Assembly: GCA_041394265.1 (NCBI GenBank)
Contig: JAWKIO010000005.1
Span: 558,001 to 622,000, forward strand
Direction of reading: 5' to 3'
Length of the DNA: 64,000 nt
From: Acidimicrobiales bacterium
GTDB taxonomy: Bacteria; Actinomycetota; Acidimicrobiia; Acidimicrobiales; SZUA-35
Both the position numbers and the translations under genes were made by a program. Under the pieces are notes generated by a model, which worked only from the letters and a program-made list of their open reading frames with translations, did not search any database and was not told the origin of the DNA. Shown piece by piece: positions 47,868 to 56,844 of the stretch (position 1 is its first letter; each line of letters starts with the position of its first letter).

Positions 47868-50800
47868 TCAGGCAACCTCGGCCATGGCAACGTGCAACAC
47901 GGTGGCACGGCCCCGATCCAGCAGAATCGAGCGTCCGGTCGGGTGCTGACTCAGATCGGGAACGACGAGCCGCACCGCTTCGGCGTCGAGGCGGCTGGGG
48001 TTGAGCAGCAGCACGGTGGCGTCGGCCAGCATCGGCGCCAACCACCCGCCGAAGGTTCGAGCTGTCGACGTCGAGGCAGCGACGACGACGGGGCGACCAG
48101 CCCGATCCGCCAACTCCAGCCGACGACGAACCTCGTCGTCGGCAAGGCGGTCGCCGTCATCGATGACCTCGACGTCGCTCGCCGCACCGAGCCGGTCGAG
48201 ACCGGCGACGAGCGTGGCCAACGTGGTGGTGCGACCGCCGCCGGGACGACCGAGCACAATGAGGCGGCGGCCGGCGGCGAGCCGGACGGTCACGGGCTCG
48301 AGATCTTCGTCGAAACCGATCGGCACCGACCAGCCCTGCTGGTCACCGCTGCCGACAGGGAGACCATCGAGTGGCATCTGCTCGGCCAACACCCGCACCG
48401 GCTCCGGCAGCGTCGTCGGCTTCGACCAGGCGGCCAACCGGGCCAGCGCATGGTCGGAGAGATCGACGACGACACCGGGAAGGCCGGCATCGGCATCGAA
48501 CACCGCCGCACCTGGGCCCGGCAAGTTCGAGTGATGGACGTCGAGCGCCAAACCCGAACTGGCGTCGCCCAGGCGATGCACGAGTCGACGGCGGATCGAG
48601 CCCAGCACCCGCGACGGCAGCTCACGATCCGATGTCACCCCGATCACGGGCACGATCGCACCATCGGCGAATGCGCGCGCCAGATGCAGCGGAGCATCCG
48701 GACCAACCACGTCGCTCAGTGTGTCGACGACGGGACCCCAGCGGTTGACGACCACCACCAAGGCCGGCGAACCATCACTCGAGCCGCACCGCCGTCGTCG
48801 ATCGATGACCACGAGGGCTCTCGACAATCGATCCGCGTCGCGATGGTGGACCACGTCGGCGACCGACCCGAGCACACCGAGCCGGTCGACCAGACCACCG
48901 GAACCGTCGAGGATCAACACCTCGGTGTCGGGAGCGTCGAGGGCCATCGAGCCGACGATCGTGGCGATGGTGGCCGCCAGGCGGGCTGGATCGGCAGCGG
49001 CGACGACCACGCCACCATCAGCCGGCGACCAGGCGATCGGTAGTTGCAGCCGTCGATCGGCATCGTCGAGCACTCCGAGGACTGCTCGGCCGCCGGGGGT
49101 CGAGCGCTGACGATCGGACGCATCGCCGATGACCCACAGCCGCTCGGCGGGAATCGACGGTGGCAGCGGTGGAAGCCATGGCGCTCGTGCCCGCTCGGGG
49201 TGACACCGACCAATCATGTCGATGATCTGCGAAGGCCACGATGTTGCGCCCGTCGGCCCGACCGATGGCTCGAGGGTGAACGGCCGGGCCGTCATCAGCT
49301 CGGCGCCCGCCAGATACCCGACTTGCGCCAAGCGATGCTGCTCGCCCCCGACCGTCACGATCGCCCGACCCGGCAGCGGCGGGAGGTTGGCGGCATCGGG
49401 CCGGTCGATCACATCGACGCTGTCGGCCGCCTCGCGCACTCGGAGGCAGATGCGCAGGTTCGTGTTGGCCCGGATCTCGCTCGTGACGACGCCCGCCGGG
49501 CGCTGTGTCGCGAGGACGAGGTGCACCCCGAGCGAGCGGCCCCGACGGGCCACGTCGACCAGGCCGTCGAGGAACTCGGGAAGCTCCTCGGCCAGCGCCG
49601 CAAACTCGTCTACCACGATCATCAGGCGCGGCGGCGACGTGCCGCGCTCGAGCATCGACAGATCGCTCGCACCGTGCTGGCGAAGGACCACCTCGCGATA
49701 CTTCAACTCGGCTCGTAGGCTCCGAAGCGCTCGGGTGGCATGGGCAGGCTCGAGATCTGTCACGAGCGCCGCCACATGGGGCAGCGGTGCGACGACATCG
49801 AACGCACCACCGCCCTTGAAGTCGACGAGCACGAAGGCAAGATCGTCCGGCGACTGCTGCAACGCAGCGGCGAGCACCAGGGAGCGCAACAGCTCGGACT
49901 TGCCCGAGCCGGTGGTGCCGGCCACCAGCGCGTGGGGCCCATCGCACACGACGTCGACCACCAATGGACCGTCGGAGCTCATACCGAGCGGGATCCGGAG
50001 CTGGTCGGGGCGAGCCCGGTCCCAAGAGGCCCGCAGTTCCTCCTCTCCCGTCGAACCGGTACCGAGCGGACACAGGCGAGCGAGGGGTACGGCGTCGGGC
50101 AAGGGCGCCGACCGTTCCTCGACTTCGGGGTCGGCGAACGGAGCGAGGAAGCGGGCGAAGGTCTCGGCTTCGTTCGCCGCGAGCCGCCATGTCCACCCGG
50201 CAACGGCGCCATCGAGCGAACGGACGTAGCCGTCGGCGGTCACCTCGAGCACCTGCTCGCAGACGGCGGGAACGTCGTGCACCGCACCGAGCCAGAGCAC
50301 TCGGGCGGCCGCCATCTGACCGCTGAGAAGCCGGGCGAAGGCGCCGGGGCCCGATGGTGTCGGACCGTCGGCGATGACCAGTTGGGTGGCGGCTGCCTCG
50401 GCCATGCGGGCAGCGACCGCGTTGGCGCCCGCATGCTCGACTTCGACCGTGGCGAAGCCGGGCAGCCAGCGGGCCCATTCCCAGTCCGCTCGACGGTCGG
50501 GTGTCGTGATGATCGTGCACTCCAGATCGGCCGGGCCGTGGCGATAGGCAGTCTCGATGCCGATCCAGCGCGCCAGGGCGAGCACTTCGGCCCGATCGCC
50601 GGTGACGGCCAACCCGCGCTCGATGTCGACAACGAGCGGCACGTCGTCGAGTCCGATCGCCGGACCATCGGGGATCACGAGTCCGCCCCGCCCGACAGCG
50701 ACCGGGAGGCACACCCCGGTGGCCAACCGCCGAGTCCACGGCCGCAGGGTCACTGACTCGACCAGCCGATCGATCTCTCCCGGGCTGAAGACCAGGCGCT

Positions 50801-51380
50801 CCAACCACTCGGCGACCGCGTGACCCCACGCCGCTTCGTTCGCTCGACACGCCAGCTCGTACTCACGCCACTCCTCGGCGTGACGGCGCTCGGCTCGGGT
50901 CCGGGTCAGCCGCGGCCCCAGCGCCCGGAACAGTGGGATCGCTGCCGATGCGGCACCCAGTAGCGCAAAGGTCGGCGACCACAGCGTGGCCATCAGGGCG
51001 CTGACCATCAGCATGGGGATCACCGTCGCATACGGGATCGCCGGTAGCGGGTCCAGCGGTTGCGGATGCTCGGGCGGCGATGGCCGCTCGGGCCGAGGCG
51101 CTGCCCCGTGCGGCGGCCGGATCACCGAGATTCGGCCCTCTCGGTCGGGGCGCCAGCCAGCTTGCAGGTGCGCGCTGGACGGCACGGCCTGCTCGGCCTC
51201 GCCGGCGAACACCATCGCTCGATGCAGCCCGATGTCGGCCAGCGAGATCGACCCGTGTGACTCGGCCACCCGGAGGCCCAGCGCCGATCGGAGATCGGCC
51301 AGGGTGTGTCGGCTCAGGTCGGTGCCCAGCTCGACACTGAACGATGCAGATCCCCGGCCGTCCTCGACGATGAACTCCAT
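47868..51380 (-). CDS. EccC/EssC-type FtsK-SpoIIIE ATPase
   Basis: A 1170-residue motor of a type VII-like secretion system. The N-terminal ~85 residues form a small beta/ubiquitin-like region, followed by two membrane helices (about residues 120-155). The first ATPase domain is intact: Walker A GTTGSGKSELLRS (about 487-499), LVDFKGGGAF, Walker B MIVVDEFAAL (about 583) and ATQRPAGVVTSEIRANTNLR. The second domain has lost its Walker A (AADPARLAAT). The third reads GRPGGGRTTTL, with Arg replacing the Walker A Lys. One active and two degenerate ATPases is the known EccC pattern. ATG 51380 has a leaderless -10. Confidence 0.9.
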   Translation of the reverse strand: MEFIVEDGRGSASFSVELGTDLSRHTLADLRSALGLRVAESHGSISLADIGLHRAMVFAGEAEQAVPSSAHLQAGWRPDREGRISVIRPPHGAAPRPERPSPPEHPQPLDPLPAIPYATVIPMLMVSALMATLWSPTFALLGAASAAIPLFRALGPRLTRTRAERRHAEEWREYELACRANEAAWGHAVAEWLERLVFSPGEIDRLVESVTLRPWTRRLATGVCLPVAVGRGGLVIPDGPAIGLDDVPLVVDIERGLAVTGDRAEVLALARWIGIETAYRHGPADLECTIITTPDRRADWEWARWLPGFATVEVEHAGANAVAARMAEAAATQLVIADGPTPSGPGAFARLLSGQMAAARVLWLGAVHDVPAVCEQVLEVTADGYVRSLDGAVAGWTWRLAANEAETFARFLAPFADPEVEERSAPLPDAVPLARLCPLGTGSTGEEELRASWDRARPDQLRIPLGMSSDGPLVVDVVCDGPHALVAGTTGSGKSELLRSLVLAAALQQSPDDLAFVLVDFKGGGAFDVVAPLPHVAALVTDLEPAHATRALRSLRAELKYREVVLRQHGASDLSMLERGTSPPRLMIVVDEFAALAEELPEFLDGLVDVARRGRSLGVHLVLATQRPAGVVTSEIRANTNLRICLRVREAADSVDVIDRPDAANLPPLPGRAIVTVGGEQHRLAQVGYLAGAELMTARPFTLEPSVGPTGATSWPSQIIDMIGRCHPERARAPWLPPLPPSIPAERLWVIGDASDRQRSTPGGRAVLGVLDDADRRLQLPIAWSPADGGVVVAAADPARLAATIATIVGSMALDAPDTEVLILDGSGGLVDRLGVLGSVADVVHHRDADRLSRALVVIDRRRRCGSSDGSPALVVVVNRWGPVVDTLSDVVGPDAPLHLARAFADGAIVPVIGVTSDRELPSRVLGSIRRRLVHRLGDASSGLALDVHHSNLPGPGAAVFDADAGLPGVVVDLSDHALARLAAWSKPTTLPEPVRVLAEQMPLDGLPVGSGDQQGWSVPIGFDEDLEPVTVRLAAGRRLIVLGRPGGGRTTTLATLVAGLDRLGAASDVEVIDDGDRLADDEVRRRLELADRAGRPVVVAASTSTARTFGGWLAPMLADATVLLLNPSRLDAEAVRLVVPDLSQHPTGRSILLDRGRATVLHVAMAEVA

Positions 51381-51387
51381 CGCCTCG

Positions 51388-51393
51388 AACGTA
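51388..51393 (-). promoter_or_regulatory. Leaderless -10 box of the EccC-type gene
   Basis: TACGTT on the minus strand, 7 nt before ATG 51380. Confidence 0.45.
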
Positions 51394-51438
51394 CCGACGC
51401 AAACGGCAGTGGTCGGTGGGGACCGCTCCCCACCGGTG

Positions 51439-52626
51439 TCACCAGGTGGTCATGCTCGAGACGTCGTCGACCGTTTCGGCGATTCGATCGAGGATGGTGT
51501 CGATGATCGGGATCGAGGTGGCGAAATTCAGCCGGGCGAACCCGGTGCCGTGCCGTCCGAAGTCGGGGCCCGGTGACAGTGCGACCTTGCCCCGTTCGAA
51601 CAGTACGGCCGACGGATCGGGACCGAGTCCGGCCTGGCGGAAGTCGAGCCACCCGAGATACGTGGCTTCCGGAAGATGCCACGACACCCCCGGGAGATCG
51701 TTGGCGATCCGCCGGGCGACATGGTCTCGTACGGTCGTGAGGTGCGAGCGAACCGCATCGAGATACGGCCGGCCTTCGTTCCAGACCGCCAGCGTGGCCG
51801 CCGTGCCCAAGACGTTGACGCCACCGAGGAGGTGGGTGGGAAGTGAGGCGTACGCCGCTTCGACGCCGGGGTGACCGAGGTGGGCGATGGCGCAGCGGAG
51901 ACCGGCGAGATTGAACGACTTCGAGGCGCTGCCGACGGTGACGGTGCGATTGGCGGCCGTCTCGGAGATCAGCGGGAAGGCGAGATGATCCTTGCCGGGG
52001 TGGGTGAGGCCCGACCACACCTCGTCGGCGATCACGAGGAGGTCGTGACGCTCGGCGACCTCGGCGATGGCCTCGAGCTCGCTTCGATCGAAGATCCGAC
52101 CGGTCGGGTTGTGCGGGTTGCACATGAGGATCGCCTTGGTGCCCTCGTCGATGACGGACTCGAGCCGTTCGGCGTCGAGCCGCCAACCGGAGGCCTCATC
52201 GAGGAGACAATCGACGACTCGACGGCCACCGCTCTCGATCCCGGCGATGAAGGGTGGGTAGATCGGGGTGAACAGCACCACACCGTCGCCCGGTTCGGTG
52301 TGCAGGTACAGCGTCATCTCGATCGCCTGGAGCACATTGGAGAAGATCTGCAGGCGTTCGGTGTCGGGACGCCAGCCGTGTTCGGCTTCGGTGAACGCTG
52401 CAAAGGCGTCGGCGAGCAACCCGTTGGCCCGCTGGCCGTAGCCGAAGTCGCCGACCTCGACGAGTCGGCGCACCGCATCGATGGCCACGGCGGGCGGTGT
52501 GATGTCGGTGTCGGCCACCCACGCCGGCCAGTGGTCGGCGCCGTCTCGGGCCCACTTCGTGCCCTGGAGCGAGCGCAGGCGCTCGAGGGAGATCTCGAGT
52601 TCGACCGTCGAGCCGCTGGTGTTCAT
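51439..52626 (-). CDS. PatB/MalY-type PLP-dependent C-S lyase
   Basis: A 395-residue fold-type I aminotransferase-like enzyme of the MalY/PatB (cystathionine beta-lyase) group. It shows WPAWVADTDITPPAVAIDA (the group's opening), FGYGQRANGL, LFTPIYPPF, the Asn of LMCNPHNPTGR, the Asp of VIADEVWSGLTHPG and the PLP Lys in SASKSFNLAGLR. Such enzymes release pyruvate, ammonia and a thiol from cystathionine or related cysteine conjugates. Its start overlaps the SDR stop by 4 bp (ATGA), which is an odd pairing for a C-S lyase. Confidence 0.9.
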   Translation of the reverse strand: MNTSGSTVELEISLERLRSLQGTKWARDGADHWPAWVADTDITPPAVAIDAVRRLVEVGDFGYGQRANGLLADAFAAFTEAEHGWRPDTERLQIFSNVLQAIEMTLYLHTEPGDGVVLFTPIYPPFIAGIESGGRRVVDCLLDEASGWRLDAERLESVIDEGTKAILMCNPHNPTGRIFDRSELEAIAEVAERHDLLVIADEVWSGLTHPGKDHLAFPLISETAANRTVTVGSASKSFNLAGLRCAIAHLGHPGVEAAYASLPTHLLGGVNVLGTAATLAVWNEGRPYLDAVRSHLTTVRDHVARRIANDLPGVSWHLPEATYLGWLDFRQAGLGPDPSAVLFERGKVALSPGPDFGRHGTGFARLNFATSIPIIDTILDRIAETVDDVSSMTTW

Positions 52627-53432
52627 TTCCAGGCCTGCCCGCCGCCGTGAACGTTGAGCTTCTCGCCGGTCACATAGGACGCCTTGTCGGACAGGAAGAA
52701 CCGGACGGCGTTGGCGATGTCCTCGGGCTGGCACACACGCGAGAAGGGCATGGACGCATCGAGTGAGTGGATGTCGTCGATCCCGGCGGCGCCCTTGACG
52801 AGTCGGCGTCCCATGTCGGTCTCGACCAGGCCCGGTGCCACGATGTTGACGTGCACCCCGTATGGACGCTCCTCCTTGGCCAGTACCCAGGCGAGCGACT
52901 CCAGAGCGGCCTTGCCCATCGAGTACGGAGCTCCGTTGGCCGCATGGCCGAGGGTGGCGACCGACGAGATGACCACGACATCGCCTCGGCCACGGGTGGC
53001 GGCGGCCTCTCGGAGGTGAGGGACGGCGAGCGAGCAGAGGTGGTGAGGACCGAGGGCATGGGTGGCCATCACCCGCTGGAGCTCCTCGGGCGTGGTGTCG
53101 ACCACGGCCAGGCCGCGGCTGGCGATCCCGCCGTTCGACACCAGGGCGTCGATGTGTCCGAACCGTTCGAGTGTGGCGGCGATGGTGTGCTCGTTGTCTT
53201 CGGTCTTCGACACGTCGGCGGCGACGGCGAGTCCCTGGCGGCCCATCGACTCGATCTCGGCGACAGCCTCATTCGCCGCGTCGGCGTCTCGACGGTAGGT
53301 GACGACGACGTCGAAACCGTCGGCTGCGAGACCGACGGCGATACCACGGCCGATTCCTCGACCGCCCCCGGTGACGATGGCGACCGGGGCGTCGTTGCCA
53401 CCTGCGGACGTCGGCTGTTCAGAATCGGACAT
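52623..53432 (-). CDS. Short-chain dehydrogenase/reductase
   Basis: A 269-residue SDR oxidoreductase: VAIVTGGGRGIGRGIAVGLA (TGxxxGxG), ALVSNGGIASRG in place of NNAG, the catalytic Ser in VISSVATLG, and YSMGKAA (YxxxK), closing with YVTGEKLNVHGGG. NNAG is changed to SNGG, a known but less frequent variant. Arg after strand 2 (TYRRD) favours NADP. GAGGAG lies 8 nt before the ATG. Cotranscribed with the PatB-like gene. Confidence 0.92.
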   Translation of the reverse strand: MSDSEQPTSAGGNDAPVAIVTGGGRGIGRGIAVGLAADGFDVVVTYRRDADAANEAVAEIESMGRQGLAVAADVSKTEDNEHTIAATLERFGHIDALVSNGGIASRGLAVVDTTPEELQRVMATHALGPHHLCSLAVPHLREAAATRGRGDVVVISSVATLGHAANGAPYSMGKAALESLAWVLAKEERPYGVHVNIVAPGLVETDMGRRLVKGAAGIDDIHSLDASMPFSRVCQPEDIANAVRFFLSDKASYVTGEKLNVHGGGQAWK

Positions 53433-53459
53433 GTGCTCGCTCCTCGGGTCGGCGCGAGG

Positions 53460-55268
53460 TCAGCTGCCCTCGCGTTCTGCAGAGAGTTCTAGCCACCGCT
53501 CCTCCTGCTCGGCCAGTTCCGATTCGATTTTGGCCAGAGCGTTGCCGATGTCGGTGAGCTTCACGTGATCGGATCCGGCGGCTGCGAGGTCGGCGTGCAG
53601 CGAGGTCTTCGAGCGCTCGAGTCGGGCCATCGCCTTCTCGGTTTCCCGGATCAGGTGCCCCAGCGTGCTCGATGAGCGCCCGGACTTGACCTTCGTCCTC
53701 GTGTCGCCCTTGCGTGCCGGCTGGTCGTCGCTCGCCGACTGGCCCTGCCCCTTGCCGGCCGCAGCCTGCCCGGCACCGCTGGACCGGGCAGCGCCGGACT
53801 TGGCGTTCGCTCGCCGGTGTTCGTCCCAGGCGTTGTAACCCCCGGGATAGCGACCGGCGCTCCCGCTGCCGTCGATGATCAGCGCGTCGGCAACGACCCG
53901 TTCGAGGAACGCCCGATCGTGTGAGACCACGACCACGGCGCCCGGCCAGTCCTCGAGGAAGTCCTCGAGCGCTCGCAGGGTCTCGAGATCGAGGTCGTTG
54001 GTCGGTTCGTCGAGCAGCAACACATTGGGTTTGGAGGCCAGGATCGTGAGGAGCTGGAGCCGGCGGCGTTCACCACCGGACAGCGTGTGGACCTCGGCCC
54101 ACTGGGCGTCGGAGTCGAACCAGAAGCTCTCGAGCAGCCGGGCATCGGTCCAGTCGGGCTGGCGATGGGGGCCGGCGATGACTTCGCGGACCCGGGCGTT
54201 CGGGTCGAGTTCTTGATCCTGCTGGGTGTAGTAGCCGAGCTGCACCGTCGACCCCCACGTCACCGTGCCATGCTGCGGCTCGCGCCGTTTCGCCATGAAG
54301 TCGAGCATCGTGGTCTTGCCTGCGCCGTTCGGGCCGACGATGCCCAACCGCTCACGAGGATCGAGGCGCAGCTCGATGTCGTCGAACAGCGTGCGTCCAT
54401 CGGGCGCAACGGCGGTGACGCCCTCGAGTTCGATGACGACGTCGCCGAGCCTCGGGGTGCCGAACTCCATGTGGAGCTGCGCCGGGCGGGCCGGGCCCTC
54501 CAGCTTCTGGCCGATGAGCTCCTTGGCCGCTTCGACCCGGTACTTGGGTTTGGACGTGCGGGCCTTCGCTCCACGGCGCAGCCATTCGAGTTCGCTGCGT
54601 GCCAGATTGCGGCGGATGGCATCGGCTGCGGCGGCGGCTTCGGCCCGGCCGGCCTTGCTGTCGAGGTAGTCGGCGTAGTTCCCCTCGTGGACGTATGACG
54701 AACCGCGGTCGAGTTCGAGCATCCGGGTCGTGACCCGATCGAGGACGTGGCGGTCGTGGGTGACGAGCAGCAGCGCACCTCGGTAAGCCGCAAGCCAGTC
54801 TTCGAGCCACTCGATGCCTTCGAGGTCGAGATGGTTGGTCGGCTCGTCGAGGATGAGGAGGTCGCTCGGCGTCACCAGGGCCTTCGCCAGACCCACTCGC
54901 TTCACCTCACCGCCCGACAGTGCATTGGTCTGCCGATCGAAGTGGTTCCCCATGCCGAGGCGGGTGAGCACCGACTCGGCCTCCCACTGCTCGACGCCGT
55001 CGGCTGCGGTGACTGCCTCGAGCACGGTGCCGGCGGGCAGAGGTGCGTCTTGGTCGAGCATGACGACCCGGACTCCGCGGCCGAAGATCACGGTGCCACT
55101 CTCGGGTTGCTGACGGCCGGCGAGGACCCGGAGCAGCGTGGACTTGCCGGTGCCGTTGATGCCGACGATGCCGAGTCGATCCCCGGTGCGAACGGTGACC
55201 GAGACGTCTCGGAACAGGTCGCGGTCGGGACGAGACATGGTCACGGCATCGGCGTCGATCAGAATCAC
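53460..55268 (-). CDS. ABC-F ATPase of the Uup type
   Basis: A 602-residue two-cassette ABC protein without membrane segments. The first cassette has GIVGINGTGKSTLL, LSGGEVKRVGLA and LLILDEPTNHLD; the second has GIVGPNGAGKTTML, LSGGERRRLQLL and LLLDEPTNDLD. After about residue 530 comes a basic linker (KSGRSSST) and a C-terminal coiled coil (RETEKAMARLERSKTSL, IESELAEQEERWLELS), as in Uup, where it binds DNA or ribosomes. GTG at 55268 has a leaderless -10 box that lies inside the first copy of the adjoining tandem repeat. Confidence 0.93.
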   Translation of the reverse strand: MILIDADAVTMSRPDRDLFRDVSVTVRTGDRLGIVGINGTGKSTLLRVLAGRQQPESGTVIFGRGVRVVMLDQDAPLPAGTVLEAVTAADGVEQWEAESVLTRLGMGNHFDRQTNALSGGEVKRVGLAKALVTPSDLLILDEPTNHLDLEGIEWLEDWLAAYRGALLLVTHDRHVLDRVTTRMLELDRGSSYVHEGNYADYLDSKAGRAEAAAAADAIRRNLARSELEWLRRGAKARTSKPKYRVEAAKELIGQKLEGPARPAQLHMEFGTPRLGDVVIELEGVTAVAPDGRTLFDDIELRLDPRERLGIVGPNGAGKTTMLDFMAKRREPQHGTVTWGSTVQLGYYTQQDQELDPNARVREVIAGPHRQPDWTDARLLESFWFDSDAQWAEVHTLSGGERRRLQLLTILASKPNVLLLDEPTNDLDLETLRALEDFLEDWPGAVVVVSHDRAFLERVVADALIIDGSGSAGRYPGGYNAWDEHRRANAKSGAARSSGAGQAAAGKGQGQSASDDQPARKGDTRTKVKSGRSSSTLGHLIRETEKAMARLERSKTSLHADLAAAGSDHVKLTDIGNALAKIESELAEQEERWLELSAEREGS

Positions 55269-55272
55269 CGTG

Positions 55273-55949
55273 CAAGGCTAACGACGTCGTCACGCGTGGC
55301 CGACGAAGGAGGCACGCCCACGAACAGCCGGACCAGATCGGCGAAGCCGGGACCGGCGGACACGGTCCAAGGCCAACGACGTCGTCGCGTGGCCGACGGA
55401 AGAGGTACGCCCACGAACACCCGGACCAGATCGGCGAAGCCGGGACCGGCGGACACGGTCCAAGGCCAACGACGTCGTCACGCGTGGCCGACGGAAGAGG
55501 TACGCCCACGAACACCCGGACCAGATCGGCGAAGCCGGGACCGGCGGACACGGTCCAAGGCCAACGACGTCGTCACGCGTGGCCGACGAAGGAGGCACGC
55601 CCACGAACACCCGGACCAGATCGGCGAAGCCGGGACCGGCAGACACGGTCCAAGGCCAACGACGTCGTCACGTGGCCGACGGAGGAGGCACGCCCACGAA
55701 CACCCGGACCAGATCGGCGAAGCCGGGACCGGCGGACACGGTCCAAGGCCAACGACGTCGTCACGCGTGGCCGACGAAGGAGGCACGCCCACGCCCACGC
55801 CCACGAACCCCGGACCAGATCGGCGAAGCCGGGACCGGCAGACACGGTCCAAGGCCAACGACGTCGTCACGCGTGGCCGACGAAGGAGGCACGCCCACGA
55901 ACAGCCGGACCAGATCGGCGAAGCCGGGACCGGCGGACACGGTCCAAGC
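55273..55949. repeat. Tandem array of seven ~95-bp repeats
   Basis: The core AACGACGTCGTC recurs with its ACGACG at 55281, 55376, 55469, 55564, 55659, 55752 and 55858, giving periods of 95, 93, 95, 95, 93 and 106 bp. Each unit runs on through a GTGGCCGACG(A/G)A segment, a GCCCACGAACA segment and ACCAGATCGGCGAAGCCGGG to GACACGGTCCAAGG. Units differ at only a few positions; the 106-bp one has an extra CGCCCACGCCCA. Periods are not all multiples of three, so no frame is kept and the array is non-coding. Each unit has the 10-bp palindrome ACGACGTCGT. The array fills the whole gap between the divergent ABC-F and DUF3097 genes. There are no unique spacers, so it is not CRISPR. Confidence 0.95.
55275..55280 (-). 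promoter_or_regulatory. Leaderless -10 box of the Uup-type gene, inside repeat 1
   Basis: TAGCCT on the minus strand, 6 nt before GTG 55268. The other repeat copies read TGGCCT at this place, so a single base in the first copy creates the -10. Confidence 0.5.
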
Positions 55950-55951
55950 AA

Positions 55952-55957
55952 TAGAGT
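55952..55957 (+). promoter_or_regulatory. Leaderless -10 box of the DUF3097 gene
   Basis: TAGAGT lies 7 nt before ATG 55965, immediately after the last base of the repeat array. Confidence 0.5.
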
Positions 55958-55964
55958 CCAATTC

Positions 55965-56783
55965 ATGGCTGGCATTCTCGGTGACCCGCTCGACATGCAC
56001 GATCCTGCTCGGCGTCGGCCATCGTGGCCGAAGCTGCCGGCCACTCGTGGGCTCGTCGTGCGGCATCGGACGACGGGCTACGTCGGCCATGTGATGCGCT
56101 ACAGCCCGGATTGGATCACGCTGCGCGATCAACAGGGCCGGGAGCACGTGCTCCGCAACGATCGCGGCGCCTTCTCACACGAGGGGAAGACGGTGGTGCT
56201 GGTGGCACCGCCCAAGCCGACCAAGGCGACCGAGTTCACTGCTTCCGGGTCGGTGGCGCTCGACAACGTGGCAGCCCGGGTGGCCCAGCCGAGTCGAATC
56301 CTCGTCGAGGGCATTCACGATGCCGAACTCGTCGAGAAGGTGTGGGGTGCCGATCTTCGGATCGAGGGTGTCGTGGTGCAACCGCTCCACGGCGCCGACG
56401 ACCTGCGGGAGATCGTGAGCCGGTTCGGCCCGCGTCCCGGTCGCCGCCTCGGGGTCCTACTCGACCATCTGGTCGACGGTTCCAAGGAAACCCGCATCGC
56501 CGACACGATCGACCATCCCGACGTCCTCATCACGGGCCACCCGTACGTCGACATCTGGCAGGCGGTCCGCCCATCGGTGCTCGGCATCGGCGCCTGGCCG
56601 ACGATCCCGAAGGGCACCGATTGGAAACGAGGGATCTGCGACGAGTTCGGCTTCAAGGGTGAGCCGGGTGAGCTGTGGAAGCGAATCCTCGACCGGGTGA
56701 CCGGCTACCGGGATCTCGAGCCGGGACTCGTCGGCGCCGTCGAGCAGCTGATCGACTTCGTCTCGCCTCCTCCCGTCGACTGA
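55965..56783 (+). CDS. DUF3097 family protein
   Basis: A 272-residue member of a conserved actinobacterial family without assigned function. The match covers the length: RGLVVRHRTTGYVGHV, ITLRDQQGREHVLRNDRGAF, then SRILVEGIHDAELVEKVWG, HGADDLREIV, LGVLLDHLVDGSKE, ITGHPYVDIWQAV and FGFKGEPGELWKRIL. The middle part has a Toprim-like look (VEG.HD..., LLDH...), which suggests nucleic-acid binding or cleavage, but this is an inference. ATG 55965 has a leaderless -10 at the edge of the tandem repeats. Confidence 0.9.
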   Translation: MAGILGDPLDMHDPARRRPSWPKLPATRGLVVRHRTTGYVGHVMRYSPDWITLRDQQGREHVLRNDRGAFSHEGKTVVLVAPPKPTKATEFTASGSVALDNVAARVAQPSRILVEGIHDAELVEKVWGADLRIEGVVVQPLHGADDLREIVSRFGPRPGRRLGVLLDHLVDGSKETRIADTIDHPDVLITGHPYVDIWQAVRPSVLGIGAWPTIPKGTDWKRGICDEFGFKGEPGELWKRILDRVTGYRDLEPGLVGAVEQLIDFVSPPPVD

Positions 56784-56844
56784 CGGCGCCGACCGAGGCT
56801 GGACGGACCGAGGCTGGGCAGACCGTACGTCCGAGCGAGCGACG

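Noticed and set aside
55273..55949. CRISPR array
   Set aside because: The whole ~95-bp unit is conserved, with no variable spacers, and there are no cas genes in the window.
54747..55960. Repetitive proteins encoded by the tandem array, on either strand
   Set aside because: Periods of 95 and 106 bp change frame from unit to unit, and there is no start with a ribosome site or -10 box inside the array.
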